Shown: positions 19,842-31,992, counted from the first letter of the stretch. The stretch: 64,000 bases of DNA from Hyphomonadaceae bacterium (GCA_016791445.1 JAEUMP010000020.1:86947-150946); one strand, 5' to 3'. Notes: generated by a model not told the origin, from the letters alone. Numbers and translations: made by a program.

Positions 19842-21181
19842 CAAGACACGGTCCTTTGGAACGCGTAGAAATCGCCGCCCAACGGCAGAACCCGCGTCAG
19901 CGCGTCGAGCGCGGCGCGCGTTTCTTCCAGCAAGGAAGGATCTGCGAGATCGCCCGGCGCAAGTGTTTCGCGGTAGTACGTCCGCACCCAGCTCTCGAGC
20001 GCTGAAGCGCGCGCGTCATCGAGCAGGAAGCCCGGCGTGATCGCCGCGCGCTCGTCATCGGCTGCGACCACGCGCAGACGCAGACACGCAGGTCCGCCGC
20101 CGTTCTTCATGCTCTCGCGCACGTCGACGAATTCGACGGCGCCGATCGGCCCATTACCCGCGAGCATCGCCTCCACGAACCCGGTCGTGCGCGCGCTTTC
20201 CTGCGCCTCGCGCGGCGCGATCAGCACCTGCCGATCCGCGCCCGGCGCGGTCACAAGCTGCGAATTGAAAAGATAGGACGTGATCGCGTCGCCGAGCGGC
20301 ACATCCGCAGCCGGAACTTCGACGAATGCGGGGTCGAACAGGCCGCGCGCCTTCGCAGCGATTTCCGCCAGCACGGCGGCTTTGTCCTCGAACGCCTGCT
20401 CATGGAAAAACAGCGTCCGGCAATCCGCGACGGCGACGACATCGTTGTGGAAAGCGCCCGCTTCGATGGCCGCCGCAGACTGGCGCACGAAAACGGTGCG
20501 GGCAGGATCGAGACCATGACGCCGCGCGAGCGCGCGGCACGCTTCCAGCGTCTGCCGTGCGGGAAAGCCGCTGCGATGCTCATCGCCCGCACGGCCATAG
20601 ACGAAGACCTCGACGCCCGGCGCGCCATGTTCGGCGCACAGGCGCATGTGATTGGCCGCGCCTTCGTCCGCAAACGCGGACTGCATCGGCAACGGATCGT
20701 GCACGCGAAACGGAACGCCCGCGAAGATGCGGCGTAGCGCCCGCGTCGTCGCCGGACCTTCGAGCGCGCGGTGCAGCATGGTCGAGAGGTTTGCGGCGCT
20801 CAGATGAAGGCAGCCGTCCGCACAGTCCGCGCTCGGCGACACCGTCGCCGCGTTCGCCGCCCACATGGCGGATGCCGCGAGCGCATTCCGTGCGATGCGA
20901 TCCTCGCTCCGCCACGCCGCTTCCCACACCGCACGATCATCGCCGACAAAGCCGAGCGCGCGCAGGAAGGCCATGGGCGGGCGCTCCAGCGGCGGCAGCA
21001 CGCCCTGCGGCACGCCCATCGCCATCAGCCGCCGCATTTTGGCGATGCCTTCGAGCGCCGCATCGCGCGGCCGCGCCACCGCGTCCCGATTGCGCGCCGA
21101 CGCGAGATTGCCCTCCGAAAGACCGGCGTAGTTGTGCGTCGGTCCAATCAGTCCATCGAAATTGATTTCGACAGCCGTCAT
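19841..21181 (-). CDS. astB: N-succinylarginine dihydrolase
   Basis: Second step of the arginine succinyltransferase pathway: succinylarginine to succinylornithine, CO2 and ammonia. The 446-residue protein begins EINFDGLIGPTHNYAGLS, the family signature. It contains the catalytic His (AFHNDVVAV) and Cys (MKNGGGPACLRLRV). The start overlaps the astD stop by 4 nt. It was placed at ATG 21181 rather than the longer upstream frame, which runs through astD. Confidence 0.96.
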   Translation of the reverse strand: MTAVEINFDGLIGPTHNYAGLSEGNLASARNRDAVARPRDAALEGIAKMRRLMAMGVPQGVLPPLERPPMAFLRALGFVGDDRAVWEAAWRSEDRIARNALAASAMWAANAATVSPSADCADGCLHLSAANLSTMLHRALEGPATTRALRRIFAGVPFRVHDPLPMQSAFADEGAANHMRLCAEHGAPGVEVFVYGRAGDEHRSGFPARQTLEACRALARRHGLDPARTVFVRQSAAAIEAGAFHNDVVAVADCRTLFFHEQAFEDKAAVLAEIAAKARGLFDPAFVEVPAADVPLGDAITSYLFNSQLVTAPGADRQVLIAPREAQESARTTGFVEAMLAGNGPIGAVEFVDVRESMKNGGGPACLRLRVVAADDERAAITPGFLLDDARASALESWVRTYYRETLAPGDLADPSLLEETRAALDALTRVLPLGGDFYAFQRTVS

Positions 21182-22629
21182 TTCGGCAAGCCGGGTGCAG
21201 GGATGGCGACGGCTTTGTCCGCGCGCTGTGTGGCGACGGGATACGCGCAGTAGTCGGCGGCGTAAGACGCGCTCGGCCGCGCGCTGCCCGAAAGACCCGG
21301 GCCGCCGAATGGCATGGCGCCGGAAGCGCCCGTCGTCGGACGATTCCAGTTGAGCACGCCCGCCCGCAGTTCGATTCGCACGCGCTCCCACAGCGCCGCG
21401 TCATCGCTGATGAGCCCGCCCGCGAGACCGAAGCGCGTGGCGTTGGCGCGCTCAAGCGCTTCGTCAAACGTCCGCACGCGCCACACCTGCAGCACCGGCC
21501 CGAAGAGTTCTTCGTCCTCGAAACCGTCCGCCGCCGTCATGTCGACGATCGTCGGTCGCACGAAGGCGCCGTCGCGGGAAAAGGGTTCGATCTCGACGCC
21601 GCCCCGCGCGATCAGCGCGCCGACGAATTTCTCGGCGCCGTCGGCCGCATGCGCGCGCACGAGCGGGCCCATGAACGGCTCGGGTTGGGCATTCCACGCG
21701 CCCACCGTGATCGCGCCCGCAAGCGCCTTCAGCGCGTCGAGCACATCGCGTCCCCACGCATCGTCCGGAACGATGAGACGGCGCGCGCATGAACAGCGCT
21801 GGCCGCTCGTTGCAAACGCCGAATGCGCAATCAGATTGGCGGTCGCGCCGACATCCGCCGGCGGCCAGGCGATAAGCGGATTATTGCCGCCGAGTTCGAG
21901 CGCAAGCACGATGTCAGGACGGCCCGCGAAATGGCGGTGGATGTGTTGGCCCGCGTGCGCGGAGCCTGTGAACAGCACGCCGTTCACTTCCGGGTTCGCG
22001 AGCAGTGCGCCGCCCACGTCGCGTCCGCCCTGCACCAGATTGACGACGCCCGGCGGCAAGCCCGCCGCCTCCCAGCACTCCAGCATCACGCTGGCTACGC
22101 CCGGCGCCAGTTCGCTCGGCTTGAACACGACCGTATCCCCGGCGAGCAACGCCGGCACGATGTGGCCGTTCGGCAGATGTGCGGGAAAATTGAACGGGCC
22201 GAACACAGCCATTACGCCGTGGGGTCGGTGATCGAGCGTCATGCCGCCGAAAGGCGCCGGATCATCGCGATGGCCGGCGCGCTCGGCCTGCGCCTTGATG
22301 GAGATCTCGATCTTGCCGATGACCGCCGCGACTTCCCCCTTGCAGTCCCACAGCACCTTGCCCGTTTCGCGCGCGATCGCCTCGGCGAGTTCGTCCGCGC
22401 GCGCTTCGACGGCTTTTGCATAGGTGCGTACGATCGCGGTGCGCTCGTCGAGCGGACGACGCGCCCATGCGGGAAACGCACGCCGCGCTGCAGCGAAGGC
22501 GTCGGCCACATCGTCCGCTGACGCAACATGACCAGACCACACGGTTTCCTTCGTCGCAGGATCCTGCGACTCAAGCGCGCCGCCGCATCCCTTGCGCCAT
22601 TGGCCGTCTATGTAGAGTTCAGCGCGCAT
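21178..22629 (-). CDS. astD: N-succinylglutamate 5-semialdehyde dehydrogenase
   Basis: Fourth step of the AST pathway, oxidising succinylglutamate semialdehyde to succinylglutamate with NAD. The 483-residue aldehyde dehydrogenase has the catalytic Glu in LALELGGNNPLI (near residue 243) and Cys in FATSGQRCSCARR (near residue 277). The start at 22629 (MRAELYIDGQW) lies 11 nt inside the end of astA. The gene order astA-astD-astB matches AST operons. Confidence 0.96.
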   Translation of the reverse strand: MRAELYIDGQWRKGCGGALESQDPATKETVWSGHVASADDVADAFAAARRAFPAWARRPLDERTAIVRTYAKAVEARADELAEAIARETGKVLWDCKGEVAAVIGKIEISIKAQAERAGHRDDPAPFGGMTLDHRPHGVMAVFGPFNFPAHLPNGHIVPALLAGDTVVFKPSELAPGVASVMLECWEAAGLPPGVVNLVQGGRDVGGALLANPEVNGVLFTGSAHAGQHIHRHFAGRPDIVLALELGGNNPLIAWPPADVGATANLIAHSAFATSGQRCSCARRLIVPDDAWGRDVLDALKALAGAITVGAWNAQPEPFMGPLVRAHAADGAEKFVGALIARGGVEIEPFSRDGAFVRPTIVDMTAADGFEDEELFGPVLQVWRVRTFDEALERANATRFGLAGGLISDDAALWERVRIELRAGVLNWNRPTTGASGAMPFGGPGLSGSARPSASYAADYCAYPVATQRADKAVAIPAPGLPK

Positions 22630-23653
22630 CTTCGTTGCACCAGACCAGAGCAGTTGCGCCGTCCTCGAGACCAAGCGCATCGAAAACCTCACCACCGACC
22701 CGGGCCGCGCCATCTCTGACGGCGACATCGGCGGCGACACATCGGAAACCGGAAATCGATGGATTGGCCACCAGTGCGCGGACGCCGCCGCCGTCGCCGC
22801 GTTTCAGCGACATGCGCCGCGACTCGCGGAACGTCCGGATGGAATCGCGCGGCGCGGTGACGAGCGGCCCGCCGTCGAAAATGTCGACGACATTCTCGTA
22901 CCTGAACCCCTCCCACTGCAGCAGCTTCAGCGCGCCTTCGCCCGCAGCGTGGCACTTGCCGATCACGTCGCGCGCTTCCTGCGGCAGCAGATCCGCATAG
23001 ATCGGATATTTCGGCATGAGATCGAGAATGAACTGGTTGTCCGTCACCGCGCTCATCGTGTCGGCTTCGGGGAAACTCATCTTGAAGAAGTGCCGGCCGA
23101 GATGCTCCCAGAACGGCGACTTGCCGTCGGCGTCGACGACGCCGCGCAATTCACTGACCACCGAAGGCGAAAAGCGCTGCGGCGCGGTCGCCATCAGCAT
23201 GTAGCGCGCCTGCGCAAGCATGCGCCCGACGCCGCCCACACGGTGCTCCGGCTTCACGAACAGCGACCCCACTTCCGTGCAGCCCGTGAACTCGTTCACG
23301 AGAATGAGCACTTCCATGTCGAAACGCCGGTTCGCCGCCGCAGATGACTGCGCGATGCGCAGGACGCGAAAATTGTAGAAGGGCGGCACGTCGCCGACGC
23401 AGGCCTTCACGCCGGCCACGCCCGCGAGCGTCTTCGTCGCGCGATGTTCGAGCACAAGCAGGTAGCGCTGGTCGGCGCCCGGTTCCGAAATGTCGGCGGC
23501 GAAAGTGGCGGCGGACTTCGCGATGCGCGCTTCAAGCGCCGCATCATCGGCCTGCAGGCTCGTGAATCCAGGCCCCGCAAGTGTGCGCAGGTGGCGGAAG
23601 GCCGGCAGGTCGCTCTCGCGCACCGGGCGGATGACGTAGTCGTGCGTGCTCAT
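22619..23653 (-). CDS. astA: Arginine N-succinyltransferase
   Basis: Commits arginine to the AST catabolic pathway by transferring succinyl from succinyl-CoA. The 344 residues match the family length. The single-chain protein starts YVIRPVRESDLPAFRHLRTLAGPGFTSL and contains EVGSLFVKPEHR and YPIYADLLPQEARDVIGKCH, all typical of AstA. Its start overlaps the upstream M20 hydrolase gene by 4 nt (23650-23653). Confidence 0.95.
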   Translation of the reverse strand: MSTHDYVIRPVRESDLPAFRHLRTLAGPGFTSLQADDAALEARIAKSAATFAADISEPGADQRYLLVLEHRATKTLAGVAGVKACVGDVPPFYNFRVLRIAQSSAAANRRFDMEVLILVNEFTGCTEVGSLFVKPEHRVGGVGRMLAQARYMLMATAPQRFSPSVVSELRGVVDADGKSPFWEHLGRHFFKMSFPEADTMSAVTDNQFILDLMPKYPIYADLLPQEARDVIGKCHAAGEGALKLLQWEGFRYENVVDIFDGGPLVTAPRDSIRTFRESRRMSLKRGDGGGVRALVANPSISGFRCVAADVAVRDGAARVGGEVFDALGLEDGATALVWCNEDAR

Positions 23654-24897
23654 GCGTCGGCCATCGCGGCGCGCAGCGCGCGCGCGTCCCAGACGCCACG
23701 GGCAAAGCGGTCGAGCATGAGGAAGGAAAGCTTCGCGCGTTCGCCGAAGCTCGATTTCAGCGCATATTCCTGATCGCTGTGCAGGTTAGCGCCGCGCACG
23801 CCGAGCGTGTCGATGTTCGGGCAGCCGGCGGCGAACAGGTTGTTGCCCTCGCACACGCCGCCCGTCGCGTGCCACTTGAGGTCGACGCCGATCTCGGCGC
23901 CCGCTTCGCGCACCCAGCCGAAGAGTTGCTGCTGCACCGGTGTCATGGGTTTCGGCCCGCGCGTGACGCCGCCGTGCAGATGCGTGCGAATGCCGTCGCG
24001 CACGCCGACGGCTTCCACCACCTTCGCGACTTCCACCTCGATCCACGCACGCGACGGCGCATCGGGCACGCGCACATTGAAGCGCACGACGGCGCCGTCC
24101 GGCACCATGTTCACCGGCGACCCGCCGTCCACCGCGCCGATATTGATCGTCACGCCGTCGCGCCGACCGTTGAGCGCATCGAGCCGCATGACCGCATCCG
24201 CCGCCGCCACGACCGCGCTGCGACCGGCATCGAAGGCGCGCCCCACATGTGCGGCCTTGCCTGAAATCACGAGGCTGTAGTTTCCCGATCCCTTGCGCGC
24301 ACCGGCAAGCGAGCCGTCCGGCAGCGCCGGTTCGTAGGTCATGCCCACATGCGCACGCGCACCGAGGTCGGCGAGCAGCGGCGCGCTCGCGGGAGAGCCG
24401 ATTTCCTCATCGGGGCTGAGCAGAACTTCGTAGCCGAGGTTCTTGGCATCGGGCGTGCCTTCGAGCGCTTTCAGCGCTTCGAGCATCACGATGATGCCGC
24501 CCTTCATATCCGCGACGCCGGGGCCGCGCAGGATGTCGGCGTCCACGTGCTCGGGCGTCTGGAACGGATGGCTCGCCGCGAAGACGGTATCGTAGTGCCC
24601 GGTCAGCGCGACCTGCACCGGCGCGTCCGGCCGGACGCGCACGCGGATGGCGTCGGTGTGGGCGCGCGGTTCGACGACGCCGTCGGCGCGGACGCGTTCG
24701 CTGGCCGCAAGCGGCGCCCGCACGACGTCCCCCGGGAGCGCAGCACATGCGTCTGCGATCAAGTCCGCCATGCGCCCCAGGCCCGCGAGTTCGAGGCTTC
24801 CGGAATTCACGGACGACCACGCGACCGTGCGCGCGATCATGGCCGGCGCTTCGGCGTCGAGGGCTTCGAGGCGGGCGCGTGTGTGATCGACGGTCAT
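23650..24897 (-). CDS. M20-family metallohydrolase, first gene of the ast operon
   Basis: A 415-residue zinc peptidase/deacylase of the M20 family (DapE, ArgE and CPG2 relatives). All metal ligands are visible: His and Asp in GHYDTVF and GVADMKGG, the Glu pair in SPDEEIGS, Glu in YEPALP and the final His in NLHSDQ. It is coupled to astA-astD-astB, while the canonical succinylglutamate desuccinylase AstE (M14 family) is absent. Because DapE cleaves an N-succinyl amide with this fold, it is a good candidate to replace AstE; that is inference. Start ATG 24897 has GGTGA 6 nt upstream. Confidence 0.88.
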   Translation of the reverse strand: MTVDHTRARLEALDAEAPAMIARTVAWSSVNSGSLELAGLGRMADLIADACAALPGDVVRAPLAASERVRADGVVEPRAHTDAIRVRVRPDAPVQVALTGHYDTVFAASHPFQTPEHVDADILRGPGVADMKGGIIVMLEALKALEGTPDAKNLGYEVLLSPDEEIGSPASAPLLADLGARAHVGMTYEPALPDGSLAGARKGSGNYSLVISGKAAHVGRAFDAGRSAVVAAADAVMRLDALNGRRDGVTINIGAVDGGSPVNMVPDGAVVRFNVRVPDAPSRAWIEVEVAKVVEAVGVRDGIRTHLHGGVTRGPKPMTPVQQQLFGWVREAGAEIGVDLKWHATGGVCEGNNLFAAGCPNIDTLGVRGANLHSDQEYALKSSFGERAKLSFLMLDRFARGVWDARALRAAMADA

Positions 24898-24983
24898 GGG
24901 GTCACCATGGGTAAGGTCATGCGCCGCCAGCGCGCCGGGTTCAATGCGCGTGGTGAATGCGGCCGGGGCGATCCGGTCGGCGC

Positions 24984-25017
24984 ACAAAAGAAAACGGGCC
25001 CGGCTTGCGCCGGGCCC
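24984..25017 (-). terminator. Rho-independent terminator of the ompA-like gene
   Basis: CGGGCCCGGC (24994-25003) and GCCGGGCCCG (25008-25017) form a perfect 10-bp stem with a four-base loop. On the minus strand it is followed by TTTTCTTTT. It lies 22 bp after the OmpA-family stop. Confidence 0.88.
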
Positions 25018-25039
25018 GCTCCTGAAACTTCCGGGCCGG

Positions 25040-26131
25040 TTACGGCTGGAAGGTGATCGTGACGACCGTACGACGGTTCAGCGGTTCACGGACGCCGTCG
25101 CGGGTCGGGCGGTCAAGTTCCGCTTCACCCTTGCCATCCGACGTGATGGCCGTGCCCGCGATGCCGCGTGCGACGAGCGCGCTGCTGACGACGGAGGCGC
25201 GGCGTTGCGACAGGCCGAGGTTGTAGGCCGGGCTGCCCGACGTGTCGGTGTGGCCGACGACGAGAACGCCGGAGACGTTGCACGCCTTCGCCTGATTCAC
25301 GGCGGCGTCGATCGTGTCGAGCGCAGCCTGGTTCAGGTTCGAGCGATCCCACTCGAAGTAAACCTTGAACTCGGTGGTCGGGCACGCGACGGCGACCGGC
25401 GGCGGGGCGACGACCGGCGGCGGCGGGGGCGCTTCGACGACCGGCGGCGGGGGCGCTTCGACAACCGGCGGCGGCGGGGCCGCGAACTGCCAGCGGAGAC
25501 CCGCCGTCACGGCCTGGTGCTTGTAGTCGGCTTCGTACTGACGCGCCGTCGCGCCATTGCGGCCGCCGAACTCGAGGTTCGGGATCAGCATGTAGCGGTA
25601 GCCGACGTCGAACGTCAGACGCTCGGTCGCCTTGAAGCCGATGCCGAGCAGGCCTTGCCAGGCCACGCCCGTATCGCTGTCATCGAAGAACGCGGTGACC
25701 GCATTGTTGTTGGCAGGGCCATCCGCCGCATCCGCCTGGACGCGACCGACGCCGACGCCGGCGCCGAAGTAAGGCTGGACCGCGCCGCCCTGGTTCAGGT
25801 CGATGATCGCGTTGATCATCGCGGTGTACACTTGCGTGTTGCCGCCGTTCTGGACCGTCGGGCCGCCTTCGATGGCGTTGTAACGGTGGGCGATTTCACC
25901 TTCGAGGCGGAAACCGTTGGAGAAGCCGTAGCCGAGGCCGACGTCCGCCATCCAGTCGTTGTCGAGGCCGAGATCGCCGCCGAACGCCGGCGTCGTCAGG
26001 CGGGTCGTTTCAAAGCTGCCGTCGAAGCCGTAGCCGGCATCGACCTTGCCGTACCAGCCTTCAGTGGCGAAGGCCGGACCGGCGATCATGACCGCCGCCA
26101 GAGCCGTCGCGCCCTGCAGAACTTTCTTCAT
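25040..26131 (-). CDS. OmpA-family outer-membrane protein
   Basis: A 363-residue porin-like protein. It has a signal peptide (residues 1-22, ending AFA), then an eight-strand beta-barrel with aromatic strand ends (GWYGKVDAGYGF, YFGAGVGVGRV). A Pro-rich hinge with repeated APPPPVVE units (about 217-245) leads to a C-terminal OmpA peptidoglycan-binding domain with the FEWDRSNL and GHTDTSGSPAYNLGLSQRRA motifs. It anchors the outer membrane to the cell wall. GAGGGG precedes the ATG, and a strong terminator follows, so it is monocistronic. Confidence 0.94.
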   Translation of the reverse strand: MKKVLQGATALAAVMIAGPAFATEGWYGKVDAGYGFDGSFETTRLTTPAFGGDLGLDNDWMADVGLGYGFSNGFRLEGEIAHRYNAIEGGPTVQNGGNTQVYTAMINAIIDLNQGGAVQPYFGAGVGVGRVQADAADGPANNNAVTAFFDDSDTGVAWQGLLGIGFKATERLTFDVGYRYMLIPNLEFGGRNGATARQYEADYKHQAVTAGLRWQFAAPPPPVVEAPPPPVVEAPPPPPVVAPPPVAVACPTTEFKVYFEWDRSNLNQAALDTIDAAVNQAKACNVSGVLVVGHTDTSGSPAYNLGLSQRRASVVSSALVARGIAGTAITSDGKGEAELDRPTRDGVREPLNRRTVVTITFQP

Positions 26132-26388
26132 GGTGTTCCCCTCAAATAAGTCAGCGATACCGTCGCAATCATGGTCTAGCCGCCATGGCTACGTCACTTC
26201 TGGCGACCGGAACACGGACGGAGCCGCATTCCAGCCGTGTCTACACCGTTTTTTCGGCCAAGGCGATACGGATTAACGCCCAACCGAACATGGCCATTGC
26301 AGTGACGCATGGAGGCCACAATCAGTTCCCTCGTGGGCCAGATTCAATTGACGAATACTTAATGAGACCTTCCCCGCCAAGGCGAAGC

Positions 26389-26417
26389 GGGCCGCAGGAC
26401 CTTCCGTCCCGCGGCCC
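26389..26417 (-). terminator. Hairpin after the TonB-dependent receptor gene
   Basis: GGGCCGCAGGAC and GTCCCGCGGCCC form a 12-bp stem with one mismatch or wobble and a CTTCC loop, starting 9 bp after the receptor stop on the minus strand. No T-tract follows, so termination is likely but unproven. The rest of the gap 26132-26388 holds the ompA leader and no gene that I can see. Confidence 0.5.
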
Positions 26418-26425
26418 ATTCCGGG

Positions 26426-28993
<2,568 letters not shown>

Positions 28994-29099
28994 GCTGTCG
29001 GGCTCCTTCATGAGCAAGAGTGCAGTCGGCCAGGCAGGATCGGCGATGATCACGCCGTCCCGCAGTGCAGGTGGTCAAAGTGGGGCGCGCCCGGCGAAC

Positions 29100-29110
29100 G
29101 TGACAGTCAC
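29100..29110. promoter_or_regulatory. Perfect short palindrome between TonB receptor and phosphotransferase genes
   Basis: GTGACAGTCAC, two 5-bp arms around A, lies in the 261-bp divergent region 28994-29254. A second dyad, TTGGCG (29129-29134) with CGCCAA (29144-29149), follows. Either could be an operator. Nothing else is visible in this gap. Confidence 0.25.
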
Positions 29111-29254
29111 TTCCCCTTAACAATGGCTTTGGCGTCGCGAACGCGCCAATTTTGCAACATCTCTCGCGTGAGGCGCATGGTCAGGTGACGCTGCGGCGCG
29201 TCTTGCGCCCACGCGCGCGTGCGTCGAAAACGATCCGAAGTCCGGAGGAAGCCC

Positions 29255-30340
29255 ATGTCCGCAGCCGCCCCAACCGCTCAGGAAACGTTCGCCGGCACCA
29301 AGCCCGTCGAAGAGACACACCGCTTCAACGAGGCCAACCTCGCCGACTGGATGCAGGCAAACGTCGCCGGGTATGCGGGGCCGCTGGAAGTGCGCCAGTT
29401 CAAGGGCGGTCAATCCAATCCCACCTACCAGCTCATCACGCCCGCGCGGAAATACGTCCTGCGGCGCAAGCCGCCGGGCAAGCTCCTGCCGTCCGCGCAC
29501 GCGGTCGACCGCGAATTCAAGGTGATCTCCGCCCTTTATCCCACCGGCTTTCCGGTGGCGCGGCCCTTCGGCCTGTGCACCGACGAAGCCGTGATCGGCA
29601 CGATGTTCTACGTCATGGACATGGTGGAAGGCCGCATCATCTGGGACGGCACGATGCCGGACTCGAACCCCGCCGAACGCGCCGCGGTCTACAAGGCCAA
29701 GATCGAGACGCTCGCCGCCTTGCACAACACGGATGTGGCCGCGGTGGGGCTCTCGGACTTCGGCAAGCCCGGCAATTATTTCGGTCGCCAGGTCGATCGC
29801 TGGACGAAACAATACGTCGCTTCCATCACGCAGGACATTCCTGCGATGAACCAACTGATGGACTGGCTGCCGAAGACGCTGCCTTCCGACGACCAGACCT
29901 CCATCGTCCACGGCGACTACCGCCTCGACAACATGGTGATCCACCCGACCGAACCGCGCGTCATCGCCGTGCTCGACTGGGAGTTGTCCACGCTCGGCAA
30001 TCCGCTCGCCGACTTCACCTATCTGCTGATGAACTGGGTGATGCCCACCGACAGCGGTCGCAGCGGCCTCGCCAATGTTGACCTGAAGGCGCTCGGCCTG
30101 CCGAACGTCAACGAGGCCGTCGACATTTACTGCAAGGCGACAGGGCGTGACGGGTTGCCAGAACTCGACTGGTATTTCGCCTACAACTCCTTCCGTCTCG
30201 CGGCGATCTGCCAGGGCATCGCAGGGCGCGTCCGCGACGGCACGGCCAACTCTCCGCAGGCGGTGTCGATGGGCGAGCGCGTGCCGCTGCTCGCCAACGC
30301 CGCGCGCGACTTCGCGATCAAGGCCGGCATGAGCGGCTGA
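29255..30340 (+). CDS. Phosphotransferase family protein (ACAD10 N-terminal-like)
   Basis: A 361-residue APH-fold (aminoglycoside phosphotransferase-like) kinase. RQFKGGQSNPTYQL is the nucleotide loop (near residue 45), IVHGDYRLDNMVIHP the catalytic loop (near 220) and AVLDWELSTLGNPLADF the DxD-type metal segment. The sequence matches the kinase half of ACAD10/11, which phosphorylates 4-hydroxyacyl-CoA so that it can enter beta-oxidation. An ACAD10/11-like acyl-CoA dehydrogenase is encoded at 40.2-41.5 kb. GGAGGA (29244-29249) precedes ATG 29255. First of a run of seven plus-strand genes. Confidence 0.88.
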   Translation: MSAAAPTAQETFAGTKPVEETHRFNEANLADWMQANVAGYAGPLEVRQFKGGQSNPTYQLITPARKYVLRRKPPGKLLPSAHAVDREFKVISALYPTGFPVARPFGLCTDEAVIGTMFYVMDMVEGRIIWDGTMPDSNPAERAAVYKAKIETLAALHNTDVAAVGLSDFGKPGNYFGRQVDRWTKQYVASITQDIPAMNQLMDWLPKTLPSDDQTSIVHGDYRLDNMVIHPTEPRVIAVLDWELSTLGNPLADFTYLLMNWVMPTDSGRSGLANVDLKALGLPNVNEAVDIYCKATGRDGLPELDWYFAYNSFRLAAICQGIAGRVRDGTANSPQAVSMGERVPLLANAARDFAIKAGMSG

Positions 30341-30347
30341 CGCGCCG

Positions 30348-31115
30348 ATGGCGTGGGATCCTGCAATCTACCTGCAATTCGGCGCCGAGCGCACGCGCCC
30401 GGCCGCCGATCTACTGGCGCGCATTCCGAACGAGAAACCGTCCCGCGTGGTCGATCTCGGCTGTGGTCCCGGCAATTCGACGGCGCTGCTTGCGGCCTGC
30501 TGGCCCGACGCCGAACTCATCGGCATCGACTCCAGTCCGGAAATGATCGAGAGCGCGCAGGCGTCGCGCATCGACGCGGAATTCCTCGTCGGCGATTTCG
30601 AGACGTGGGAGCCCGCCTTTCCGCCGGACGTGATCTACGCCAACGCGGCCTTCCAGTGGTCGCCCGAGCCGGTGGCGTTGGTGCGGCGGCTGTTTGCGCA
30701 TCTCGCGCCCGGCGGCGTGCTGGCCTTCCAGGTGCCGCAGAATTTCGACCAGGCGTCGCATGTCGTCATGCGCGAGGTCGCCGCAAACGGTCCGTGGGCC
30801 GACAGACTCGCTGGCGCGCGCTGGTATGACCCCGGCGGCTTCGCGCGCGCGACGGATTATGCAAAGGCGCTTCCGCGCGCGCGGCGCGACATCTGGACCA
30901 CCGAGTATTTGCACGTCCTGCGCGGCCCCGACCCGGTCTTCCGCTGGATGGCCGGCACGGGGCTTCGTCCGTTCCTCGATCGCCTGCAAGGTGCGGAACG
31001 CGAGGCCTTCGAGGACGAGATCATGACGCGTTTCGCCGCCGCCTACCCGCTGGAGCCCGACGGCTCGACGCTGTTTCCGTTCCGCCGCCTCTTCGTGGTC
31101 GCGGCGCGCCACTGA
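30348..31115 (+). CDS. tam: Trans-aconitate 2-methyltransferase
   Basis: Methylates trans-aconitate with SAM, detoxifying this spontaneous by-product of the citrate cycle. The 255-residue protein starts MAWDPAIYLQFGAERTRPAADLL, the Tam signature. The SAM motif VVDLGCGPGNSTALL (about 35-49) and NAAFQWSPEP follow. It begins 7 nt after the phosphotransferase stop and is likely co-transcribed with it. Confidence 0.92.
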   Translation: MAWDPAIYLQFGAERTRPAADLLARIPNEKPSRVVDLGCGPGNSTALLAACWPDAELIGIDSSPEMIESAQASRIDAEFLVGDFETWEPAFPPDVIYANAAFQWSPEPVALVRRLFAHLAPGGVLAFQVPQNFDQASHVVMREVAANGPWADRLAGARWYDPGGFARATDYAKALPRARRDIWTTEYLHVLRGPDPVFRWMAGTGLRPFLDRLQGAEREAFEDEIMTRFAAAYPLEPDGSTLFPFRRLFVVAARH

Positions 31116-31175
31116 GCGGTTTGCCAGCGCGCCACACGGCGACTATGGAGGCCGCGAAGAATTCGGGAGACAGGC

Positions 31176-31931
31176 GTGAGCGAGAAGAAAAAACGGCGCA
31201 ACCGCGCCATGGGCGCGGGCATCGGCGCCGGCGCGGCGGTCACGGCGGCGCTGTTCGCGCTCGCGCTGACGGGCCTGGGCGCGGGCTCGGGACCGAACAA
31301 TCCGCCATGGGTGCGCGCCATCGAGGAAGGTCTCGCCAAGCGCGGCTACGACTGGCTTTCTATCAGCGTGTCCGACCGCGTCGCGACCGTCGCCGGACAG
31401 GCGCCTGACGTCGATTCCCAGCGCTACGGGTTCGAGGCCGCCGAAACCGAACTGAACCGCAACCACGCCGACAGCCTCGCTGTGATCGTCGACGCCATCA
31501 ACCTCGAAGGCGGCGCGGCGGGCGTCGGCGCCGCTTTGCGGGCGCTCGGCCCGGCGCCGGAGCTCGCCGCCTGCCAGCAGGCCTTCGTCGACACCCTCGC
31601 AGGGCGCACGATCAATTTCGCGCCGGGACGCGCCGAACTCGACGGCGACAATCGGCGCCTGCTCGACACGCTTTCGGCGGTGGCGATCCGCTGCCGTGCG
31701 CACCGCATCGAAATCGGCGGCCACACGGATCTTACGGGCTCGCCTTCGGCCAATCTCGATCTCTCCACCGCGCGCGCGGAAACGGTGCGCGGCTATCTGG
31801 TGAGCAAGGGCGTCAAGGCGGAGGACATTTCCGCCACCGGTTTCGGCCAGACCCGTCCACTCGAGAACGCCCGCACGCTGGACGCGAACGCGCGGAACCG
31901 GCGCATCGAATTCACGGTGTCGGCGCACTGA
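31176..31931 (+). CDS. OmpA-C domain envelope protein
   Basis: A 251-residue protein with one N-terminal membrane segment (about 12-33), a middle domain resembling BON-type repeats (SISVSDRVATVAGQAPD), and a C-terminal OmpA-like peptidoglycan-binding domain (INFAPGRAELDGDNRRLLD, GGHTDLTGSPSANLDLSTARAETV, NRRIEF). It is probably an inner-membrane protein tethered to the cell wall from the periplasmic side. It starts with GTG preceded by GGGAGA. Function beyond wall binding is unknown. Confidence 0.85.
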   Translation: MSEKKKRRNRAMGAGIGAGAAVTAALFALALTGLGAGSGPNNPPWVRAIEEGLAKRGYDWLSISVSDRVATVAGQAPDVDSQRYGFEAAETELNRNHADSLAVIVDAINLEGGAAGVGAALRALGPAPELAACQQAFVDTLAGRTINFAPGRAELDGDNRRLLDTLSAVAIRCRAHRIEIGGHTDLTGSPSANLDLSTARAETVRGYLVSKGVKAEDISATGFGQTRPLENARTLDANARNRRIEFTVSAH

Positions 31932-31992
31932 GTTGACGCCGCCCGGATCGCGTGAAACCACCCTCGGAAAAGTCCATCGCAGGGAGGGGCGC

